Positions 13,008-18,570 of a stretch of 18,570 nt of DNA are shown piece after piece. Within the stretch, counting starts at the first letter, position 1. Each line of letters starts with the position of its first letter. The stretch lies in contig JAZQER010000076.1 in NCBI GenBank assembly GCA_045539095.1, positions 1 to 18,570 of the forward strand, written 5' to 3'. The stretch is from SFWF01 sp045539095. Lineage in GTDB: Bacteria > Bacillota > Clostridia > Oscillospirales > Acutalibacteraceae. Below the pieces are notes generated by a model. That model was not told the DNA's origin. It saw only the letters and a program-made list of their open reading frames with translations, and ran no database searches. The position numbers and the translations under genes were made by a program.

Positions 13008-13562
13008 ATGAACGAACTCATCAAAAAGACAGAAGAACGTATGGATAAATCCATAAACGCACTTACTCGCGAGTTTGGCACGGTCAGAGCCGGCAGAGCA
13101 AACCCCTCTGTGCTCGACAAGATAACCGTTGATTATTACGGTGTCGCTACCCCCATTCAGCAGATAGCAACCGTTTCGGTTCCCGAAGCCCGTATCTTGC
13201 AGATCCAACCGTGGGATACAACTACCTTAAAGCTTATAGAAAAGGCTATTCAGGTATCCGATATCGGCATCAATCCCAATAATGATGGCAGAGTTATCCG
13301 ACTTTCTTTCCCCCCTCTTACCGAGGAGAGAAGACGCGACCTCGTTAAAGAAATTAAGAAAATGGCTGAAGAATCTAAGGTTGCTATTCGTTCTATCAGA
13401 CGAGACGCTATCGAAAAGCTTAAAGGCCTCAAGAAGGACAATCAGATTACAGAGGATGATCAGGCTAACGGTGAGAAGAAGATTCAGAATCTCACAGACA
13501 AGTTTTGCGCCGAAGTAGATGCTTTGCAGGCAGCAAAGGAAAAGGAAATTCTTGAAATCTAA
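13008..13562 (+). CDS. frr: Ribosome recycling factor
   Basis: RRF splits post-termination ribosomes together with EF-G. The 184-residue product has the family signatures FGTVRAGRANPSVLDKITVD and YYGVATPIQQIATVSVPEAR, then IQPWD, GINPNNDGRVIRLSFPPLTEERRRDLVK, and a helical C-terminus; 185 residues is typical. Start ATG 13008 has GGAGG (12995-12999) 8 bases upstream; a TTG at 12993 is part of that site and is rejected. It follows pyrH, the conserved neighbour, and is followed by a strong hairpin before uppS. Confidence 0.97.
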   Translation: MNELIKKTEERMDKSINALTREFGTVRAGRANPSVLDKITVDYYGVATPIQQIATVSVPEARILQIQPWDTTTLKLIEKAIQVSDIGINPNNDGRVIRLSFPPLTEERRRDLVKEIKKMAEESKVAIRSIRRDAIEKLKGLKKDNQITEDDQANGEKKIQNLTDKFCAEVDALQAAKEKEILEI

Positions 13563-13565
13563 AAC

Positions 13566-13601
13566 AAAAGGTCATCGTAGCGGTGCTATGGTGACTTTTT
13601 T
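13566..13601 (+). terminator. Intra-operon terminator/attenuator between frr and uppS
   Basis: A 16-bp stem (13566-13581 with 13585-13600, three G-U pairs) with loop GGT has six T at 13596-13601 in its 3' edge. It ends 2 bases before the uppS ribosome site. It may end part of the transcripts after frr, lowering expression of the downstream lipid genes. Confidence 0.65.
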
Positions 13602-13615
13602 GAAAGGTGATACAG

Positions 13616-14338
13616 TTGGCACTTTTTAAGAAAAAACAAAAATCCATTGCAGAGCGCAGGCTTCCTGAGCATATCGCCATAATTATGGACGGCAACGGCA
13701 GATGGGCTAAACAGCGTAATCTGCCTAGAACGGCGGGACACGCCGCAGGAAGCAAAAAGTTCAAAGAAATAGCAAGATATTGCAACAAAATAGGTATAAA
13801 ATATCTGACAGTTTATGCCTTCTCAACTGAAAACTGGAAGAGACCCAAAGAAGAGGTCGATGCCATTATGAATATTTTCAGAGACTATCTCAGGGATTCT
13901 GCAAACTTTAAAAGTGAGAACATAATGCTAAAGTTTATAGGCGACAGAAAAGGTATACCTGAAGATATTGTAAAGCTTATGGAACAGGCTGAATTCGACT
14001 CAAAGGACGCTACGGGACTGAAGGTCTATATGGCTATAAACTATGGCGGCAGGGATGAGCTTGTCCATGCTGTGCGCGATATCATAAACGAGGGCATAAA
14101 AGCGGAGGATATTACAGAGGATACTATTTCAAAAAGAATCTACACTAAAGATTATCCCGATCCCGAGCTGATAATCCGCCCTAGCGGAGAATACCGCCTT
14201 TCAAACTTCCTTATCTGGCAGTCGGCATACAGCGAATTTTGGTTTTCGAATGTGCTTTGGCCTGACTTTACTCCCAATGATCTTGAACAGGCGATAGACG
14301 ATTATAACAACAGAAACAGACGCTTTGGAGGTGTCTAA
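13616..14338 (+). CDS. uppS: Undecaprenyl diphosphate synthase (isoprenyl transferase)
   Basis: UppS adds eight isopentenyl units to farnesyl diphosphate in cis to make the C55 carrier for peptidoglycan and wall polymers. The 240-residue product has HIAIIMDGNGRWAKQRNLPR (catalytic Asp25 in MDGNGRW), HAAGSKKF, LTVYAFSTENWKRP, NYGGRDEL, and the C-terminal RPSGEYRLSNFLIWQSAYSE signature with FWFSNVLWPDF. The chosen start is TTG 13616, with AAAGG (13603-13607) 8 bases upstream; GTG 13607 overlaps this site and is less likely. It lies directly behind a terminator-like hairpin and 6 bases before cdsA. Confidence 0.95.
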   Translation: MALFKKKQKSIAERRLPEHIAIIMDGNGRWAKQRNLPRTAGHAAGSKKFKEIARYCNKIGIKYLTVYAFSTENWKRPKEEVDAIMNIFRDYLRDSANFKSENIMLKFIGDRKGIPEDIVKLMEQAEFDSKDATGLKVYMAINYGGRDELVHAVRDIINEGIKAEDITEDTISKRIYTKDYPDPELIIRPSGEYRLSNFLIWQSAYSEFWFSNVLWPDFTPNDLEQAIDDYNNRNRRFGGV

Positions 14339-14344
14339 AGCTTT

Positions 14345-15169
14345 ATGAAAACGCGAATTATTTCAGGCGCGGTCGCAGTAGCTCTGCTTATAGCCGTGCT
14401 TGTCGTTAACACCTATTGGTCGGTAACAGCGGTTATATTCATCGCCGTTCTTGCCGCACTTGCCGCATATGAGATGCTTTATAACACGGGCTGCGTCAAG
14501 ATAAAGACGGCGGTCTTTGGCGCAATGATATATTCTTGTGTTATTCAGTTCTCATACGCAGGTCTGTTTTTTGTACCGCCTACCGTTTTGACAATTCTAT
14601 ATGTTTTATTTATAGTTTGTGTTACTCTTAAATGTCATACAAACTTTAAACCTGATGCAATAACAATGTGTCTTTCTATGCCGGTAGTGATTTCCTACGC
14701 TTTTTCGACCCTTACAGCTTTACTCAATTCTGCTGACGGATTAGGTCTTTTTTACCTTGTCTTACTTCTTAATTTTTCCTCGGTTGCAGATTGCTTTGCT
14801 TACTTTACGGGTGTTGCCATCGGACGGCATAAGTTAGCGCCTGTAATAAGCCCTAAAAAGACAATAGAAGGTGTAGTTGGAGGCGTGATCGGCTCTGTGA
14901 TTGGTACGGTAATTATCTGTCTTATATTTAACAGATATATTATTGGCGGAAGCTTCAATATTCTGCTTCTCTGCCTCATCACTCCCTTTATGGTAGCAGT
15001 TGGAATTGTTGGCGACCTTTTTACCTCCGCAATAAAACGCTCATACGGAATAAAGGACTACGGTAATCTTATGCCCGGACACGGCGGAGTGCTCGACAGG
15101 TTTGATTCTATCTTGCTCTCGGCCCCCGTATTATCACTTCTTTTAAACTATGTGGAGGTAATCTCTTGA
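14345..15169 (+). CDS. cdsA: Phosphatidate cytidylyltransferase
   Basis: CdsA makes CDP-diacylglycerol from CTP and phosphatidic acid at the membrane, the branch point of phospholipid synthesis. The 274-residue product has multiple hydrophobic segments across its length and the family signature S-x-x-KR-x4-KDYGNLMPGHGGVLDRFDS near residues 230-257. A typical internal motif GRHKLAPVISPKKTIEG is also present. ATG 14345 is the first start after an in-frame stop at 14336, with GGAGG (14327-14331) rather far (13 bases) upstream. Its stop overlaps the dxr start by four bases (TTGA), indicating translational coupling. Confidence 0.95.
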   Translation: MKTRIISGAVAVALLIAVLVVNTYWSVTAVIFIAVLAALAAYEMLYNTGCVKIKTAVFGAMIYSCVIQFSYAGLFFVPPTVLTILYVLFIVCVTLKCHTNFKPDAITMCLSMPVVISYAFSTLTALLNSADGLGLFYLVLLLNFSSVADCFAYFTGVAIGRHKLAPVISPKKTIEGVVGGVIGSVIGTVIICLIFNRYIIGGSFNILLLCLITPFMVAVGIVGDLFTSAIKRSYGIKDYGNLMPGHGGVLDRFDSILLSAPVLSLLLNYVEVIS

Positions 15170-16302
15170 AGGATATTGTAATTCTCGGTTCAACTGGCTC
15201 CATAGGTGAGCAGGCGCTCGATGTCGCAAAAAAAGGCAGTTATAGGGTGCTTGCTATAGCCGCGGGCAGTAATATAGAAAAGCTTGAGGCCCAGGCACGT
15301 GAATTTAATGTAAAAGCGGTTGGCGTGTTTGACGCTGATAAGGGGATTGAGCTAAAAAAAAGGCTTTCCGACACCGATATAGAGGTTTACATCGGAGAAG
15401 AGGGAGTCTGCCGTGTTGCAGGCATCAAGGCTGATATAACACTTAATTCCATCGTCGGAATTGCAGGACTAAAGCCCACTTTTTCAGCTATAAATGCGGG
15501 CAACGATATCGCACTCGCAAACAAGGAGACCCTTGTTACCGCGGGCGAGCTTGTAAATAAAGCTGTCAAAGAAAAGGGAATAAAGCTTTTGCCTGTAGAC
15601 AGTGAACATTCGGCGATTTTCCAGTCGCTTCAGGGCTCACCTGAAAAATCGCTTTCTAAAATAATCCTTACCGCTTCGGGCGGACCTTTTTACGGAAAGA
15701 CTAAAGCCGAGCTTTCCAATGTAACCGTAAAAGAGGCTTTGAACCATCCAAATTGGTCAATGGGCGCGAAGATCACCATTGACTCTGCTACACTTATGAA
15801 TAAAGGACTCGAAGTCATAGAGGCAGTACATCTATTCGGCGTTTCTCCCGATGATATAGAGGTGCTTGTCCACAGACAGAGCATAATTCACTCGGCAGTA
15901 GAATTTTCGGACGGCGCCGTTATTGCTGAACTTGGAACGCCCGATATGAGGCTTCCTATCCAGTATGCTTTCACATACCCTGAGCGCGGTGAGCTGTGCT
16001 GCGAGCGGCTTTCTTTAGCCGATGTCGGAACGCTTACATTTGCACGTCCCGATATTTCGACATTTGAGTGCTTAAAACTATGTATAGACGCAATACGCGA
16101 GGGCGGACTGAAACCTGCCGCCGCCAATGGCGCCAATGAAGAGGCAGTGGCGCTCTTCCTCGCTGGTAGAATTAAGTTTTTGGATATTGCACGTTTGGTA
16201 CGCGCTGCTACTGACGCTCAAAATTCGGTAGACAGCTATACTTTAGAGGACGTTTTTGAGGCTGACAGAAAAGCAAGAGCTACAGTGCGTGAATTAGCAT
16301 AA
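15166..16302 (+). CDS. dxr: 1-deoxy-D-xylulose 5-phosphate reductoisomerase
   Basis: Dxr (IspC) converts DXP to 2-C-methyl-D-erythritol 4-phosphate with NADPH, the first committed step of the MEP pathway. The 378-residue product has the NADPH motif GSTGSIG (8-14), NKETLVTAG (119-127), the metal-site segment PVDSEHSAIFQ (Asp145, Glu147), PNWSMGAKITIDSATLMNKG, then LEVIEA with Glu216 as third ligand, and HRQSIIHSAVEF. The TTG start at 15166 overlaps the cdsA stop and has GGAGG (15154-15158) 7 bases upstream. It acts upstream of ispG (encoded two genes downstream) and ultimately supplies uppS. Confidence 0.96.
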   Translation: MKDIVILGSTGSIGEQALDVAKKGSYRVLAIAAGSNIEKLEAQAREFNVKAVGVFDADKGIELKKRLSDTDIEVYIGEEGVCRVAGIKADITLNSIVGIAGLKPTFSAINAGNDIALANKETLVTAGELVNKAVKEKGIKLLPVDSEHSAIFQSLQGSPEKSLSKIILTASGGPFYGKTKAELSNVTVKEALNHPNWSMGAKITIDSATLMNKGLEVIEAVHLFGVSPDDIEVLVHRQSIIHSAVEFSDGAVIAELGTPDMRLPIQYAFTYPERGELCCERLSLADVGTLTFARPDISTFECLKLCIDAIREGGLKPAAANGANEEAVALFLAGRIKFLDIARLVRAATDAQNSVDSYTLEDVFEADRKARATVRELA

Positions 16303-16343
16303 AGTATTTTGCATATCCTTATTATTAGAATAAATAAAATCAG

Positions 16344-17414
16344 GTGATCGTCATTCAGGTAATTGCTAATATATGGAACAACGTGTGGCCATATCTGGTT
16401 GCCGTAGTTATGTTTCTGCTTCTTATCATCATTCACGAATTCGGCCATTTTATAGCCGCAAAAATATGCAAGGTCAGGGTAAACGAGTTTGCAGTCGGCT
16501 TCGGCCCCAAGCTTTTTAAAAAGCAGATGGGCGAGACCCTATATTCTGTAAATCTGGTGCCTCTGGGTGGTTATTGCGCTATGGAGGGCGAGGACGAGGA
16601 GAGCGAGGACAGTAAGGCCTTTTGTAATAAAGGACCGCTTAAAAGACTTTTTATAGTCGCGAACGGCGCTATTTTTAACCTTATCCTCGGACTTATAATA
16701 GTCGCTGTTACCCTCATTCCAAATACGGAAAGCAACCTGCTTGGCACAACTACCGTTGTGAAGTTTGAGGAAACCGCTGTATCTTCAGAATATGGGCTTA
16801 AAGTTGGCGATGAGATACTGTCTGTCGATGGCAGACGTGTTTTTACTCCGCGGGATTTAAGTTATACGTTCACAAATGTTGACGACGGTGCAGTCGATAT
16901 GGTGGTCCGTCGTGATGGCGCAAAGGTCGAGCTTAGCGATGTTCATTTCGCAACTGAAGAGGTAGACGGAATAAACGTTATACAGTTTGATTTCTGGCTG
17001 CTCGGCGAAGAAAAAACCTTTGGAAATCTTGTGGAGCACACCTTTAAAACAACCTTTTCTTATTGCCGCATAGTGTGGTTTTCTCTTATTGACCTTATAA
17101 CAGGCAAATACGGTATTTCGGCGATGTCAGGTCCTGTTGGCATTACTGCAACGGTGGGCGAGGTTGCAAGACAGAACATTCTTGATCTGCTCCCAATAAT
17201 GGCACTGATAACCGTAAATCTGGGCATATTTAATCTCTTGCCTTTGCCTGCTCTTGACGGTGGAAGAATACTATTCATTCTTTTTGAGCTTATAACAAGA
17301 AAACCCGTGCCCGCAAAATATGAGGGATGGGTGCATACGGTAGGATTTGTACTGCTTATCGGATTAATGCTGATAATAACCGCTAAAGATATAATCTCCT
17401 TGTTTGTGGGGTGA
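16344..17414 (+). CDS. rseP: Site-2 membrane metalloprotease, RseP/RasP family
   Basis: RseP cleaves membrane-spanning proteins within the bilayer, for example anti-sigma factors after a first cut. The product of 356 residues has an N-terminal membrane helix with HEFGH (31-35; His31, Glu32 and His35 of the zinc site), a second hydrophobic segment (LFIVANGAIFNLILGLIIVA), one PDZ-type domain (about 125-215, GLKVGDEILSVDGRRV), and the second active-site motif NLLPLPALDGGR near residue 305, followed by a last membrane helix. One PDZ domain is usual in Gram-positive members. The GTG start at 16344 has no clear ribosome site; an AGGTGAT just there could instead serve an ATT codon at 16353, so the start is uncertain by a few residues. 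Confidence 0.93.
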   Translation: MIVIQVIANIWNNVWPYLVAVVMFLLLIIIHEFGHFIAAKICKVRVNEFAVGFGPKLFKKQMGETLYSVNLVPLGGYCAMEGEDEESEDSKAFCNKGPLKRLFIVANGAIFNLILGLIIVAVTLIPNTESNLLGTTTVVKFEETAVSSEYGLKVGDEILSVDGRRVFTPRDLSYTFTNVDDGAVDMVVRRDGAKVELSDVHFATEEVDGINVIQFDFWLLGEEKTFGNLVEHTFKTTFSYCRIVWFSLIDLITGKYGISAMSGPVGITATVGEVARQNILDLLPIMALITVNLGIFNLLPLPALDGGRILFILFELITRKPVPAKYEGWVHTVGFVLLIGLMLIITAKDIISLFVG

Positions 17415-17418
17415 TACA

Positions 17419-18471
17419 GTGTTTTTAAATGTTGATACTAAAAAGGTTTTTGCAGGAAACGTCGCTATAGGCGGCGGAGCTCCTGTTTCAATTCAGTCAA
17501 TGCTGAATGTAAAGGCTGATAATATAGAGGGCAACGTCGAGCAGGCAAAAAGACTTGAAGCTGTAGGATGTGAGATAATCCGCGTTTCGGTACCGGATAT
17601 AAACGCTGTAAGGCTTATTTACGCGCTTAAAGAAGCGGTAAGTGTGCCTATAGTTGCCGATATCCATTTTGACCATAAGCTTGCGCTTGAAAGCGTTGCC
17701 GCGGGTGTCGATAAGGTTAGGATAAACCCTGGTAATATCGGCTCAGACGATAATGTGAAGCGAGTCGCAAACGCCTGCAAAGCGGCAGGAGTTCCGATTC
17801 GGATAGGAGTAAATTCAGGTTCGCTTGAAAAGGAAATTTTAGAAAAATACGGCGCACCTACTGCCGAAGCTATGGTAGAAAGCGGTTTTTACCATATATC
17901 TCTCCTCGAAAAATTTGATTTTGACGATATAGTACTGTCTCTTAAATCTTCCGACCCACAGAGAATGTATGATGCCTATGCTCTTGCGGCTTCAAAGTGC
18001 AGATATCCTTTGCATCTCGGTGTTACCGAGGCGGGAACAGAACGAATGGGCGTTATAAAATCATCTGCCGCTATAGGTGGTTTGTTGCTCAGGGGTATCG
18101 GTGCTACCATACGTGTGTCACTCACTGATGACCCTGTGCTTGAGGTAACCGCCGCAAAGCAACTGCTTAAAGCCGTAGGACTTCGTAGTGACGGTATTAA
18201 ATTTGTCTCCTGTCCCACCTGCGGCAGAACCAGCATCGACCTTATCGGTCTTGCAAAGGCGGCGGAAGAGCGCTTTGCAAATATAGATAAGAATATTACT
18301 GTTGCCATAATGGGATGCGCTGTAAACGGACCCGGAGAGGCAAAAGAAGCTGACCTCGGCATTGCGGGCGGCGACGGTTGCGGTCTTATATTTTCTCGCG
18401 GAAAGATAATAAAAAAGGTCAGTGAGGAAAAACTTCTTGACGCTTTGGAAGAAGAAATTAACAATTTTTAA
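17419..18471 (+). CDS. ispG: 4-hydroxy-3-methylbut-2-en-1-yl diphosphate synthase (flavodoxin-type)
   Basis: IspG reductively converts methylerythritol cyclodiphosphate to HMBPP using a 4Fe-4S cluster, late in the MEP pathway. The 350-residue product has the N-terminal barrel (PVSIQSMLNVKADN, PIVADIHFDHKLAL, VRINPGNIG, RIGVNSGSLE) and the C-terminal cluster domain. There, SCPTCGRTSIDL gives Cys265 and Cys268, and MGCAVNGPGEAKEADLGIAGG gives Cys300 and Glu307, the expected four ligands. The start chosen is GTG 17419 with a GGGGTGAT site just upstream; TTG 17404 would add five residues inside the rseP end. It starts 4 bases after the rseP stop. Confidence 0.95.
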   Translation: MFLNVDTKKVFAGNVAIGGGAPVSIQSMLNVKADNIEGNVEQAKRLEAVGCEIIRVSVPDINAVRLIYALKEAVSVPIVADIHFDHKLALESVAAGVDKVRINPGNIGSDDNVKRVANACKAAGVPIRIGVNSGSLEKEILEKYGAPTAEAMVESGFYHISLLEKFDFDDIVLSLKSSDPQRMYDAYALAASKCRYPLHLGVTEAGTERMGVIKSSAAIGGLLLRGIGATIRVSLTDDPVLEVTAAKQLLKAVGLRSDGIKFVSCPTCGRTSIDLIGLAKAAEERFANIDKNITVAIMGCAVNGPGEAKEADLGIAGGDGCGLIFSRGKIIKKVSEEKLLDALEEEINNF

Positions 18472-18493
18472 TTATATTTAAGTAGGTTTAGTA

Positions 18494-18570
18494 ATGTCTG
18501 TTAAATTTAAAGATGTATTTTCAGAGTTCTCTGATGGTACGCGTTACGGTTCTTTATCCGAAACAGAACT
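18494..18570 (+). CDS. polC: Start of next gene, probably DNA polymerase III PolC (partial)
   Basis: An open frame begins at ATG 18494, 22 bases after ispG, and runs off the window after 25 codons (MSVKFKDVFSEFSDG...). In most Firmicutes polC, the Gram-positive replicative polymerase, follows the rseP-ispG pair. The visible N-terminus with a KFKDVFSEF pattern is compatible with that but carries no diagnostic motif, so the name rests on gene order. The ribosome site is weak (TAGG). Confidence 0.5.
   Translation, partial: MSVKFKDVFSEFSDGTRYGSLSETE

Noticed and set aside
12521..13120. 199-codon minus-strand frame over pyrH and frr
   Set aside because: It overlaps two certain genes in antisense and has no family resemblance or start signal.

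Overview
The window looks like chromosomal DNA of an anaerobic, gut-type member of the Clostridia (Oscillospiraceae/Ruminococcaceae-like). The evidence is the Firmicutes-style block rpsB-tsf-pyrH-frr-uppS-cdsA-dxr-rseP-ispG followed by what is probably polC, strong AGGAGG-type ribosome binding sites, near-consensus sigma-A promoters, a MEP isoprenoid pathway, and a secreted protein with a dockerin-like calcium motif. The placement is inferred from gene content only; no 16S rRNA is present.

Layout. (1) Positions 1-1077 are a scar of accessory DNA beside the 3' end of ssrA. It starts with a highly structured, omega-RNA-like end of a probable IS200/IS605 element. Next come a 29-residue membrane protein gene, two palindromic operators around a perfect minus-strand promoter, a frameshifted XRE regulator, and the decayed 3' end of a polysaccharide deacetylase gene. 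(2) Positions 1078-3626 are a minus-strand housekeeping block. ssrA (tmRNA) and smpB probably share one promoter and end at one terminator. Upstream of them, rsmD, coaD and a coiled-coil gene form a second unit with its own promoter and terminator. (3) guaB (minus) and rpsB-tsf (plus) diverge from a 286-base intergenic region that carries both promoters and a folded rpsB leader. (4) Positions 7169-12144 hold a 4.7 kb insertion between tsf and pyrH, a position where Firmicutes usually have nothing. It encodes a secreted protein with three related beta-sandwich-like modules and a dockerin-like motif. After a -1 change of frame the coding continues into a DUF4874-DUF4832 (putative glycoside-hydrolase-like) region. 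Terminators with a shared core flank it. (5) From 12203 a new promoter drives pyrH, frr, uppS, cdsA, dxr, rseP, ispG and the next gene, with a terminator/attenuator hairpin between frr and uppS.

How the genes work together. ssrA and smpB rescue stalled ribosomes. rpsB, tsf and frr supply translation. pyrH and guaB supply nucleotides. dxr and ispG (MEP pathway) feed uppS, which makes the undecaprenyl carrier; cdsA makes CDP-diacylglycerol; rseP cuts membrane proteins. The accessory gene between tsf and pyrH has its own promoter and looks like an extracellular carbohydrate-related protein.

The most striking observation is the junction near 9934-9998. An A AAC CCT heptamer in the correct frame is followed after 5 bases by a perfect 10-bp inverted repeat, inside the only 25-base interval in which the two halves of the secreted protein can be joined. 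This is either a programmed -1 frameshift, giving a short form ending in the dockerin-like motif and a long form with the enzyme-like domains, or a one-base lesion at a suggestive place.
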